The position numbers and the translations under genes were made by a program. The notes under the pieces are model-generated. The model was not told where the DNA came from and ran no database searches. It worked only from the letters and a program-made list of their open reading frames with translations. From the NCBI GenBank assembly GCA_900239685.1, contig OENT01000650.1:2189-66188 (forward strand): a DNA stretch of 64,000 nt. The letters run 5' to 3'. The DNA comes from Rotaria macrura (Eukaryota; Rotifera; Eurotatoria; Philodinida; Philodinidae). The first letter of the stretch is position 1; the number at the start of each line of letters is the position of its first letter. Positions 13,923 through 25,369 of this stretch are shown piece by piece.

Positions 13923-14113
13923 TGTCGAATGTCAAACGAAAAAAAGGAGAAAGGTAATCTCAGAGAAGGAAAAGTATGTATAATAATTCAAGGAGGAATG
14001 AAAAGGAAGGAAGAAACAACAAACAGATGTATACCATTGGTTTTTTGTATCTTACCAATAAAAAATTTGCTCCGATTCAATATTTATTGGCGGAATCGAA
14101 TTGTTTGTCAAAC
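13923..14113. promoter_or_regulatory. Shared divergent promoter region
   Basis: This 191-bp gap separates the start codons of the DHHC palmitoyltransferase (-) and the SLC25A15-like carrier (+). With no other room upstream of either gene, it probably serves both as a bidirectional promoter. It is purine-rich on the + strand (AAAAAAGGAGAAAGG, GGAAGGAAG) and lacks an obvious TATA box. Confidence 0.45.
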
Positions 14114-15315
14114 ATGAAATCAACTGCTATACATGATTTTCTGAGTGGTATTGCCGGTAAAATATTTTATTGTGTATAAAGAATTGAAAAGAAAATTTTC
14201 TCTTTCAATTTTAAATCATAAGTTATCTAAAATAGGTGCAACAGTTTCAGTCTATGTTGGTCAACCACTAGATACAATTAAAACAAAACTTCAAATATTT
14301 CCAAATCAATATAAAAATTTTTATGATTGTGCTAAAAGAATTCTCCATACAGATGGTCTACGAGGTTTCTACGCTGGCACAGTACCAGCATTACTTGCCA
14401 ATGTTGCAGGTAAACGCTCTTTCATAGAAATTAGTAAATAGAAGTATTGTTTATTTATTTGGTTTCGAAGAAAATGGAATTTTATTTATGGCATATGGAC
14501 AATGTCAGAATTTGATATGTTTATTAAATAATAGAAATCATCATGAACAATTAACATCAATAGAAAATATGGCAGCTGGAAGTCTAGCAGCAGTGTTTGC
14601 ATCCTTAGCTTTATGTCCAACTGAATTAGTTAAATGTCGGATACAAACAATGAATGAAATGCAGCTAAAAATAGAGAATCAAATGCATAGATCCATGTAA
14701 ATAGATATTAATTTTTTTCTTGTTTTGCATAGTTTTTATAAACACGTGAAAATATTTTCAGTTCACCAATAGATATAACAAGACATATTTTACGTGCCGA
14801 AGGTATTCGAGGATTCTATCATGGACTAACGGCAACATTGGCTAGAGAATGTCCTGGTTATGGCTTTTTTTTTGGTGCATATGAATTTACAAGGTCTAAA
14901 TTAACAAAAGAGAATGAAAAAAAAACAGATATTGGTGAGTATTGTTTTATTTTCTATTCATAAAAACTTTATTATACTATAAAAGGATTTATAAAAACAT
15001 GGATTTCGGGTGGTATGGCTGGCATTTGTTTTTGGACTTTTATGTTTCCTATTGATGTAATCAAATCACGTATACAAGTCTTTCAACCGAATATGAATCT
15101 TATACAGTATACGGTACAATTTATTAAATATGAAGGTAAGATATAGAGAATAGTGTTATCGTACGTCGATGAATAATAAAAATGCCACTATATAATTAGG
15201 CTTTACAACATTATATGCGGGTCTATTACCAACACTTATTCGTAGTTTTTTTGCTACTGGTGCTTTATTTATCACTTATGAACAAATGCAATTGTTTCTG
15301 CATCGTGCATTTTAA
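14114..15315 (+). CDS. SLC25A15: Mitochondrial ornithine carrier, SLC25A15-like
   Basis: Six exons, 14114-14156, 14236-14409, 14471-14696, 14762-14934, 14986-15135 and 15200-15315, give 293 residues, the usual carrier length. Three ~95-residue repeats are clear, each with the PX(D/E)XX(K/R) signature: GQPLDTIKTKLQ, CPTELVKCRIQT and FPIDVIKSRIQV. Subfamily clues are the MKS start, the YGFFFGAYEF segment after repeat 2, CPTELVKCRIQTMNEM, and AENGILFMAYGQCQ. These match the ORNT family, which exchanges ornithine for citrulline and protons across the inner mitochondrial membrane for the urea cycle and arginine metabolism. All introns are GT-AG, 51-79 bp. WDR24 starts 240 bp downstream on the same strand. 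Substrate specificity is inferred from family resemblance only. Confidence 0.92.
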
Positions 15316-15554
15316 ATTTTCTATATTAAATGATTTCCAGATTGATTTTTATGCGTTATTATCTTTTTTTTTGATAATTTTTGTACTGTGATTTCTATAT
15401 TGATATTTATTAATTTGTTAAATTTTGTTTTTCTTCTTGTTGAAAATTGAATTATGGTCATTTATCAGTAATTTATTTCAGATTATGATGTTAGTTTGAT
15501 TTCTTTCATTGGAAAGAAAGTAACTTACCTATACATATTAATAAATATATATGA

Positions 15555-18500
15555 ATGGATGAAACAATATCATCAAGTAAATATTTTATTTTGAAAAACA
15601 TATGTAATTGACTTTATGTTTAGAATTTTCTACTTCATTAAATCAAGGATCATTTTCATGGCAAGTCCGTCCCGGTACAACTGTTGTCTGTCTGAATAGT
15701 TACGGAAATCGATTAATAGCAGCTGGACAACAAAGTAAACGAAAAAAGAAGAGATTCATCGATGCTATCTTAATTCTATTTCATTGAATAGGTTTTCAGT
15801 TACTAGCTATTGAGCAATGTGATAAAACAGAACGATTCACTGAACTATTTGATTTTCGTAATACATCAAGACAAGCACGCACAGCATTGCAACCAACAGA
15901 TATTGGATGGAATCCAATGGACGGTAAATTTGTATTTAGTCTTGTAAATTTTTATACAATAAAACATTTGTGCTGCCAGAACATTGTTTTGCATCGGCTA
16001 GTGCGGCTGGTCTTTTAAATATCTGGGATGCTAATCAATTAGCTATGACTAGCCAATTTAAAATACATAATGCAACTATCAATCGTCTTCAATTTCATCC
16101 AACAAGTAGAAAATTTCAAATGAAGGTTAAATTTCTATTGATCTTATTTGTTTATTTTGTGCAATTTAGATCCAAAACTATTATTAACAGCGTCACAAGA
16201 TGGATATGCTAAGGTTTAAATAAATCACTTTGTTGTACAGGGTGTTTCAAAAATCTCTGAGAAAAGTTTCTGTACATATCTCTTATACAACTCTAGTGAA
16301 TTAATTATTTTTTTAATTCAACGATAGTATTTTATTTAAAGTTTTATTTCACGAGAAAATTGTTGATAGATATTCTTTTGAACTGTCACATTTGACTTCT
16401 ATATCGAAAGGTACCAATTTTCGATTTATAAGGGAGCAGTTTCGAATGAAATGTCTTGAGATTATTCATTTTGAACTGAACTGTTTGCCTAAGTTATGGC
16501 TCACTCAGACTGAATTCAGTATAATAGTTTGTAAGTTTCACATGTAGTTTTTTTGAGATATGAATTTTCAAAATTTAAAGCTCTTTGCCATGAAACTTGC
16601 ACAAAATTTGAAAGCTTCATTTCTCGAAAGCACTATCTCCGAAAGTTCAGAAATTTTGCAATGTGAAACCTTGCTTTAGCGTAAGTTTCAAGTCTAAATT
16701 CGAAATTATAATTTTCTTTTGAAAATGGAAGTCATCATGAAGATAATCCAGTGAAAATTCCATATCTCAGTCAAAACTGCGCAAGAGCATGAATTTTTTG
16801 GAGGTTTTCGCAGTGGAGTGTTCTTATCGCAATGGGAAAACTATGGCCTCAAAAGCTTCTAATCATTTCGGGTACTCTGATTTTTGAAAAATCGAAAATG
16901 GATAAATTTCAATATTGAAGTCAAATGTGACAGTTCAAAATAGTATCTATTGACGGTTTTCTTATGAAATCAAACTTTAAAACATATACCAATCGCTGAA
17001 TTAATAAAAGTATCTAATTCACTAGATTTGTACAAGAGATATGTACAGAAACTTTTCTCAGGGACTTTCGAAACACCCTGTGTATCTATTTACTATTTCA
17101 TTATTATGGTTTTAGTTGATTGATTTTCGAACATTCAATACAAATAAGGTTGTTGCATCGTTCCGTCATGTCAGCGAAGATGGCTTTCGCGACATACATA
17201 TTAATTCTGCTAATCCGAATTTATTTGCTGCTGCTTTAAATGATCAGTGTATTGTACCAGTAAGTGAAATGATCTATCAGTTATAGGATCACGAATTCGT
17301 CTTCTAATTAGCTATGGGATATTCGACGAATCGATACTCCTGCTGTGATATTAACAACGGCTGATAGAACACTATGTCTTGCATGGAATTATAATGAGCC
17401 TTATTGGCTTGCTACCGGCGGTCGAGATCGAACTATACGTGTGAGAATTCGATAGCTAACATTAATTTCTTTTATATGAAATAATTACATGTTTTGATGT
17501 TTGTTTTTATATTGAAGATATGGAATGTACAAGATACTAATAATCGACAAGAACCTCTATTTAAAGTGCAATCATTTGGCACAGTTTCTAAACTTAGTTG
17601 GCGTCCAACATGTCGTTATCATTTAGCATGTTCGACACTCTCAGTAGATCCACGTATTCACGTTTGGGACGTTAGACGACCCTTTCTACCACAAGCGTCG
17701 TTTTGTCATCATCGAAGTATGTTATTGAGTTATGTTTTCTTTTTCTCAAAAGAATTCACTCACTGATAATACGTTAATAGTCGAGTAGACAACTTTGTCT
17801 ATTGTTATCTTGTCTACGTAGAAGATTGCTTGTGAGAAAAACAAAAACACGTATCAATATCAATACGTTTCAAAAATTTTATTTGGCCCCTGTTTTTTAA
17901 TCAGTAATCCTTCAATCGATTCTATTCGAGAGTAACGCTAAAATTTTCCCTTTAACTGATGATCGAATAAATGATTAGGAGAAAATGTTTGTTCAGTTTC
18001 AATTAGTAGACTTTGAGAACATTGATATACACTCTAATCGTCAAGCTCTTTCAGAATAGAGTTTGAACATTTGTAGGAGACACTCGTTCTATAAATCTGA
18101 AGTGATTCTTTTCGTTTGATCTGGATAATTTTTGTGGCTACAAAAGTTGTATGAAGGATTTTGTTTTCATAGACTCAAATTTAAACTTATTGTTTAAAGT
18201 GTAATGTGAGAATCGGCAGATTGAAAATAGACATGGAGAAATGCTCGATTAAATAGGATAAGTTTTTTTTTCATTGGAATTCAGAAATATTACTTTATTT
18301 AACCTGTTGCTACTTAATAAAAACATATTCAATTAGACAAGGAATTAGAACAAACTAATTACCGAAGTATTTCTTCATAGGAAAAAACATTTTCTCTTTC
18401 GTTTACTATAGTAAAAATACGTTTCAATTCTGATTCAAATCATTGATGCCTTGTCAAGCATCGTTCAAATGAAACTTGCGAACCTCTAGTAATTCTAAAG

Positions 18501-21500
18501 AAAAACATACCTGTAGTTTTAATCGATCGTTTTCAAATCTGTGGCATGTTTCTTAAAATGATTGAAATTCTTCTTTGCTTATACAGCTTGATCACAGACG
18601 ATTCTACAGCGATGATTTATAATTATGAGTTATTGAATGTTATTAAAATTGACCATTTAAGTGTTTCTATCAATTGAACTGAAATACATTTTGATTACAT
18701 TCCTCATTTGCATATGATCCCAAAAGATCAAGGAAACCAAACAAAATAATGTTGATAAATGTTTAGCCAGCCGTAATGCACTTCGATTTTAAATGCAACT
18801 CTCTATTCTCTATGTTGTCACGAGAGAGAATGAAATTTCAAACTAAAAACACACTAAATCTTGCAACCTTAGGAAGAAAACACTCAATGTAATAAGATCT
18901 TATCGTTGAGTAAAATTATTGATGGATCTTCTAGAAGCGAAGCAATAGTTAAAGCAAATATTGAATTTATATTATCATCATGATTTCTTTTCTTTTTAGA
19001 CAGTATTAGTGATTTTTCATGGCGTCCAAACTCTGATAATTTAGTATCTGTTGGGCGTGACGAACGTGTATTTCATGCTCATATATCAAGTGCAATAAAA
19101 ACTGATCAATGTATATCTTTATTTTCATTGAATTCTACATCAAAAGGACATATTTATGCTACAATGCCAAATGTAAATAATGATTATATTCGCCAACTAT
19201 ATTCTGAAAAACATATTCCCACAAGTTTTACGAGTTTGAAAAAATGTTTCTCCGAAGAGATAATGTCAAAATTTTTAAAATACAATCAAACAATTCTGGG
19301 AAAGTCCATCGTTGGCATATATTCAAATCCGACTTTAGACAATTCTGTTGAATCATTTCATCGATTTGCACGACTATGGACGTTTGGCAGTGGGAAAAAA
19401 TCATCTCAAGCCTTGGCTAATATTTGTGATTCGAATAGTAATGTTGCTGACAAGTTAAAACGGCCAGATTTGAAAGCAACATGGCAAGTTATTAAGATGA
19501 TTTATGCTGATTATGATGGTTTAACAAGTTATCGAATCGATTCATCAAGAAATACGAAATCAGCAACAAAAAATCATGCCATTAGTGATTCATTACATTT
19601 CAGACATCATCATCACTATCAACAAGCAGGTGGTAAAACAAAAACTGCTGCTTTACAACAACAAGAAAATGAATTTCATGAAGAATTAAATGGAAGAAAA
19701 CGAGGTAAATCACAAGAACAAATTATTCCACCGAATTCACAAATGGGTAACAAGGATTATTAATTTTGTTGACTTTCGTATATCTCGTTCTTCTCTTCTA
19801 GATATGATCGATGATGTTGACACATATATTGTACGAGATGTATTAACAGATGACATTATATTTATTACACCTGAAGATGCAATGAATAATAATAGTAATT
19901 ATGATATGTTATACGATAACGAGGTAAATCTTTACTGTAAAGAGAAAACAAAAAAGGATTTCAAATGAGGTTCAAACTAAATTCATATTCGATATCAAAT
20001 CTGAGTGTGCACATATATAGAGTATTGAATTATAGGACGAACAATTACGATAGAACTCTAGTATAATTGTAAATTGGTGTCTTGTTCGAATAGTCCTTGA
20101 TCGATTCTCATTGAAATTACTAAGATTGCATTTAATAAAAGTTAGCGTTGTTCGATAAATTAATTTTAATGTTAGTATACGCATGTGTATTTTCATTTGG
20201 CAATAGCCTGATATTTATGTAATGCGTGATGGAATACCCATAGCATCAAATGGAACACCATCAGTAATCAACGGTGACAGCGATATGAATGGTTTTCCAT
20301 CTGATCGATTATCATCACGTCAGTACCCAGACATGATGACTGATGTAAATCAATTTGAATCTGCTGATGATTATGAAGGGTAAGGAAGAACGCAATATCC
20401 GTCCATAATGGATTCATTATATTTACTCATGATTTTTGCTTCGTAGCCCTGATGGTCGAATGCAAGTATCGATGCAATCTATCTTACCTGATGGCACGGA
20501 TAAATTTTTTACAATTGATGAAAGTTATTGTCCAACAATGCAAAATCATCCATTGATTTTTGATGATATACTCCGTAAAACAATTCATTACTATGTTGAA
20601 AATGTAAGATTTTTCAATCCGTAAAATAAGCAATTAAAACAATATTCGTTTCTTTTTGTCAATGTATAGAATGAACTTCAAGTAGCAGTTCATCTTCTAC
20701 TTGCACTCTATCCAATACTGGGCGAAAGTAAAATGTGCGAACTATTTAATGGTGCACATTTTCAATGGATTGGCATGTATATCGGTATGTATAATGTATA
20801 CGTAGATTTTATTATTCCCATTAATCGAATTCATTCATTTTTATCGAATAGAATTACTGCAAAAACTACGTCTATTTGTTAAAGCTAAGCAAGTAACGAA
20901 ACATTGCATAGAACAAGAAAAAATACCACTCAATTACGATCCAAGTGAATTTGATGGTACAATTATTCTTTCAGCTCAACCACCCACACTTAAACGACTG
21001 CCAAATACGAATGGTTCTACTTCCAACTTGCCCAACAACAAAACTCTTCCAGCGACACCGAAAGATTTTCTGTGTTCGATTTGGTTAGTTTACTTGATTC
21101 ATTTATTTTTATTCGACATACTAGCTTAGATTTCGAACTTATTCTATTTCAAATTGGTAATATTATAAATAATAATCTAATGAAAAGGTAGCTATTTGAA
21201 TGTTTGAAATTTCTTTTAATCAAGTGCATAACACGTCATATTTATGAATGACAGAAACTGAACTGAGTAGATCCGTATTCATAGTTTATTAGGGTGATGA
21301 CGAAAATTATACTTGATCTAGCGCAGACGAACACATCGGAGTGTACAGGTTTATCGTGCAACATATTGATTTTCATGTCGTATGTATGAAAAATGTATTC
21401 TATATCATCAATAGATAAAGTTGACGATTATTATAAAATTCTAAACATTAGTTCTTGCTGCCTTTCGATCGAAGATAATCAAATGCAATAGTCAATGTTC

Positions 21501-21705
21501 CGTTTATATTTGCAGTCGAATACCGTGTCGTGGTGTATTTTCATTTTGCGGCATCTGTTTTCATGGTGGACACATGGAGCATATTCGAAATTGGTTCAAT
21601 AATCATCATGAATGTCCGTACGGTTGCGGTCATCGATGTAGAGATCGTGACACTCAAAATCGACCTTCACGCGGCATCTCTCAACGTTTTACTTTGAAAT
21701 CATAG
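15555..21705 (+). CDS. WDR24: GATOR2 complex subunit WDR24
   Basis: Many exons. The first (ATGGATGAAAC at 15555) is ~22 nt and joins to FSTSLNQGSFSWQVRPG. WD repeats follow (LNIWDAN, LWDIRR, TGGRDRTIRIWNVQ, HVWDVRR, SVGRDERVFHAH), then a long variable linker (about 19128-20390) and a helical region (IDESYCPTMQNHPLIFDDIL, VHLLLALYPILGES). The C-terminal zinc/RING-like domain is CSICRIPCRGVFSFCGICFH, then GGHMEHI and HECPYGCGHRC, ending at 21705. This order is diagnostic of WDR24. GATOR2 (WDR24, WDR59, MIOS, SEH1, SEC13) relieves GATOR1 inhibition of Rag GTPases at the lysosome, linking amino acids to mTORC1. Two introns are long: ~940 bp at 16216-17150, holding a MITE, and ~1.28 kb at 17720-18998. 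RAB30 follows after 255 bp. Confidence 0.93.
16238..17080. mobile_element. MITE with ~200-bp terminal inverted repeats in a WDR24 intron
   Basis: The left end CAGGGTGTTTC (16238) and the right end GAAACACCCTG (to 17080) are perfect inverted copies. The inverted repeat then continues with mismatches for about 200 bp, with shared blocks CTGAGAAAAGTTTCTGTACA, CTAGTGAATTA and GAACTGTCACATTTGACTTC. Both flanks carry TGTA (16234-16237 and 17081-17084), a probable 4-bp target duplication. There is no transposase ORF. It lies wholly inside an intron whose ends still splice in frame. The superfamily is unassigned. Confidence 0.85.
17720..18998 (+). other. Long intron of WDR24, nothing else seen
   Basis: About 1.28 kb between the exon ending CATCATCGAA and the exon starting ACAGTATTAGTG. 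The junction is in phase and gives HHRNSISDFSWRPN. I found no terminal repeats, ORF or RNA gene. Confidence 0.55.
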
Positions 21706-21960
21706 TTCGTCTTTCAACAGTGATTCAAAAAAACGAAAACATATAATAATCTTTTTTTTCTGTCATTGCTTTATTTTCTATTTCAGGATTCGATAAATTT
21801 GTTTCTATTTCGTTAATAATACTTGTATTTTCTTTTCTTCTATTGTTCAATGATAAATTGTGTAGTTCAAAGAGAGAAGTTTATATTGATTCAGGTTTTT
21901 TTTTCTATACAACTTTTGTATTGTTTATTTTTTAGATATATTTTAATAGAAATCTGAAAG

Positions 21961-22716
21961 ATGCTGATGGATGATTATAAATATCTATTTAAAGTTGTTC
22001 TTATAGGCAATGCAAGCGTTGGAAAAACATGTCTTGTTCGTCGATTTTGTCAAGATGTTTTTCCAACTGGACAAGCTGCCACTATTGGTGTGGATTTTCT
22101 AATTAAGACTGTTGAAGTTGATGGAGAAAAAATAAAAGTTCATATCGCACGTTTTCATTGTCTTCTTTTGAATGAATGTTTTTTCTTTCATTGACTTTAG
22201 CTTCAAATATGGGATACAGCTGGACAAGAACGTTTTCGTTCGATCACTCAATCGTACTATCGATCAGCAAATGCATTAATTATTGTATTTGATATCAACA
22301 ATCTTGCGACATTTTCAAGTCTTCCAGATTGGGTTCGTGAAGTAAAAGCTTACGCTAATAATGATGTTTTATGTACACTTGTTGGTTAGTAGAAGTCCGG
22401 TTTCTTACACATTGATCTGATGAAGAAGATTTTTTTGTCGTCGGTTTTTTACTTCTTTTCAGGTAATAAGTGTGACATCAATCAGCGTGAAGTTCCCACA
22501 CATGTTGCTGAACAATTTGCTGAAAAAAATGATATGTGGTACTTAGAAACATCAGCTAAAAATAGTGACAATGTTGAAAAATTATTTCAAACTATAGCTG
22601 AAGAGTTAACAATGAAAGCAAGAGAGTCAACAATGGGTGTATCAAATAGTGGACATGATTCATTACTTAATGGAGAACAACAAACAAAACCGGTGAAATC
22701 TAATTGTTGTTCATGA
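21961..22716 (+). CDS. RAB30: Rab GTPase RAB30
   Basis: Three exons (21961-22137, 22201-22384, 22463-22716) encode 204 residues; typical RAB30 proteins are 203. GTP-binding motifs are complete: P-loop GNASVGKTC, switch I ATIGVDF, WDTAGQERFRSIT with the catalytic Q, NKCD, and ETSAK. RAB30-specific matches are the start (DDYKYLFKVVLIGNASVGK), VDFLIKTVEVDGEK and QSYYRSANAL. The C-terminus NCCS supplies the two cysteines for geranylgeranylation. RAB30 is a Golgi Rab that supports Golgi structure and trafficking. Its start lies 255 bp after the WDR24 stop. A pyrimidine-rich TTTATTTTTTAG at about 21924-21935 just upstream of the ATG has no obvious donor and could be a 5' UTR or spliced-leader acceptor. 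Confidence 0.95.
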
Positions 22717-24206
22717 ACTTACTTTTGACATTTTTATAATTCTCATTTATTGATAAATAATTGTGCCGCGACAAATAGGGAAAGCTTCTTTTCTATTCTC
22801 ATTCGTGCATTTACTATTCAATATAATCTGTCATTTTTTTTATTGCTACATCGGTTTGAGGAATCTCTCCTGTTTTTTTTTCTTTGCTTTACTAAATTGT
22901 GTATGCGTTTGTAAAATTGTTTTATGGTTGCTTTATTCAAAACAATTGAAGTCAAAGTTTGTTTTTGGAATGTGCAAAAAATTTAGACGCGATAATGAAA
23001 TATATTTAATTCAAATGCTAACAATAATCGAATAGTTTTCTTCCAAAAATCAAACGATGTTGCAATTTCATTCATATGAGACTAGCTTTCTAGTTCCTTT
23101 TATCAAAAGCAGATCTTAACTTGAAGCTACTCAATCTATTTTCTATTCGCCATGCTTTTTCAAAAGTACGCAATGTACTTGAAATTAATTCAAGGTAGAA
23201 AAGATTTGCTATCTTTGGTATGTGTGAATTTTCTGATAAACTTAACCATATCTTATGTATAGATTTTCAATGATTCATGACTTACTTCATTCGTAAAATC
23301 TTGCATTTCTAATTCTTATTCTACAGCGTCTTGTGTGTTATTGTGATGGTTTTCGTTAAAGAAGGATATAATCTATAAATGGTTTCGGAGGAACTTATAT
23401 GATGTGAAGCTCAACGCAGATAAAGTTCGTTAGAAAGGTAATGCGATGTAGAAAGACTAAGATTTTATGACCAGTGTTAAAAAATCGTAAGGAATACTAG
23501 CCAGTCTTCGCATCGTCTCACAATGGTGAAAATTATTTTTGTTTTGATCATACGACTTTATCATTATGAACAAACTACTATTAGTATAAGCACATTGCCA
23601 TGGGTTTCTCACAAGCAACTGCAATGTTTTCGCTCGATGCACTTATTTAGTTGATTTCATCGGCTCTGGGAAGCATCATCAACAGGTAGATAGCGAGGTT
23701 TTTTTTGATCATTAGTGGTTATTTCTTTCTTTTTTGTAAATTTTTAACTGTTCAAAAAAGCACCATACATACTAATATTTGCCACTAAACAAGTTTTGAC
23801 TACCAGTACAATGGAAGTTTTGAAACATCAATCTAAAAGCAAAGCGATGGCTGTATGAGTATCAAACTAATTTCTGTGATGGTCTCATGATAAAAGGCTT
23901 TGCTTCATAGGCCGTAGCATATTTGAGAATCTGCATAGGTCAAAACACAAAAAGTATGCATTATCGATTAGATTACTGGATCTGAGTGATGAAACTTTGA
24001 ATAACGTGAGTTTTGTTTGCTTACTGTATTCTGCCTGAACTGTTGAACAACTACTAGGTCAACTGAGTATTTAACTACTCTTTAGATCTTTCATGATGAG
24101 ACAGCGTCAAGTTTTTATTTCGTTGTAGATCTCAAATATGAGCTGCCCATCATGTCCGAAGTTTTGAATCTTACTGAATCAGGAAATATGCTTAAATCTA
24201 AAAGTA
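22717..24206. other. Intergenic stretch, no gene seen
   Basis: AT-rich sequence downstream of RAB30. The ORFs at 22763-23035 and 23457-23642 are low-complexity and have no recognisable domain or splice context. Confidence 0.5.
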
Positions 24207-25369
24207 ACCCAGGTCGTTCATTCCGGAGCCCGGATCCCGCCGGAAACGGGATGTTTTCCGGCTTCTTCCAGCCGGTTCCGGTGTATTTCCTGCCGGAAAA
24301 ACCACCGGAACATGGAAGCAGTATTCTGGCCGGAAATATCCGTACCCGGAACCTGGATTTTCCGACAACTTCCCGCAACCGGAAATTTCATGGAAATACC
24401 TCGGATCATCCAGGAACCTACCGGAACTATGGCAAGTTCCGCCCGGATCCAACCGGAAAAAACAATACCCCAATAACGAAGCAACGGAAAAATGCAGGAA
24501 ACGACCGTCTTACGACCAGATTTATTAAGATTATTTACGCTTGGAAAATCAGGCCTCCGTTAGAAAAAAACTCACATCAAATATTAAATTCTCATTTATA
24601 ACAATCCTAAATACCCGAATCAGCATTTCACAAAAAAAAGACCTTTAAAGGTCTTTTTTAGGATTTTTTTGTCTTTTTCCTTTATTTTAAGGATTTCTTC
24701 GAATTTCTTTCGTGGAATCGGTAGAGAATNNNNNNNNNNNNNNNNNNNNNNNNNNNNNNNNNNNNNNNNNNNNNNNNNNNNNNNNNNNNNNNNNNNNNNN
24801 NNNNNNNNNNNNNNNNNNNNNNNNNNNNNNNNNNNNNNNNNNNNNNNNNNNNNNNNNNNNNNNNNNNNNNNNNNNNNNNNNNNNNNNNNNNNNNNNNNNN
24901 NNNNNNNNNNNNNNNNNNNNNNNNNNNNNNNNNNNNNNNNNNNNNNNNNNNNNNNNNNNNNNNNNNNNNNNNNNNNNNNNNNNNNNNNNNNNNNNNNNNN
25001 NNNNNNNNNNNNNNNNNNNNNNNNNNNNNNNNNNNNNNNNNCCAGATGAGTTTTCGGGAGCTTAGCGGAAACGGTCAGATCTGAGCTGTGTTCTATCCGG
25101 ATGGGAAAATTGCTTTTTCCGCTATCGGTATCCGGTCCGGAAACGGTCGGATCTGGACAGTATGTGGTCGGGGCTTGGAAACGGTGTTTTCCGACGGCGG
25201 ATCCGGTATAGGAAACGGGAACCGTATCCATGGATACGCTCCGGTGCCCGGAATCGCCGGGAATTAAGCCGGATCCGGAAGCCGGAACCGATTTCGGAAA
25301 CCCGCTTCCGGAATTCGTGGGAATAACACGGGATCCGGCCGGTTCCTGGCGTACGTCTCGGACCTGGGT
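24207..25369. mobile_element. GC-rich CCGGAA-word element with internal gap
   Basis: A sharply bounded GC-rich island in AT-rich DNA. Perfect 9-bp inverted ends are ACCCAGGTC (24207-24215) and GACCTGGGT (25361-25369). Between them, CCGGAA, TTCCGG, CGGATCC and GGAACC words recur densely on both strands at 24218-24450 and 25055-25345. An AT-rich piece and 312 Ns lie between the two clusters. The ORFs in it are by-products of composition. I found no convincing target duplication, so the ends are provisional. It resembles the other word-filled elements at 35-36 and 49 kb. Confidence 0.6.
24730..25041. other. Assembly gap (312 N)
   Basis: A run of N inside the GC-rich repeat element. The collapse is probably caused by the repeat. 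Confidence 0.99.

Noticed and set aside
24115-24601. Four overlapping ORFs in the CCGGAA island
   Set aside because: Openness comes from high GC and repeated words; there is no domain or splice context.
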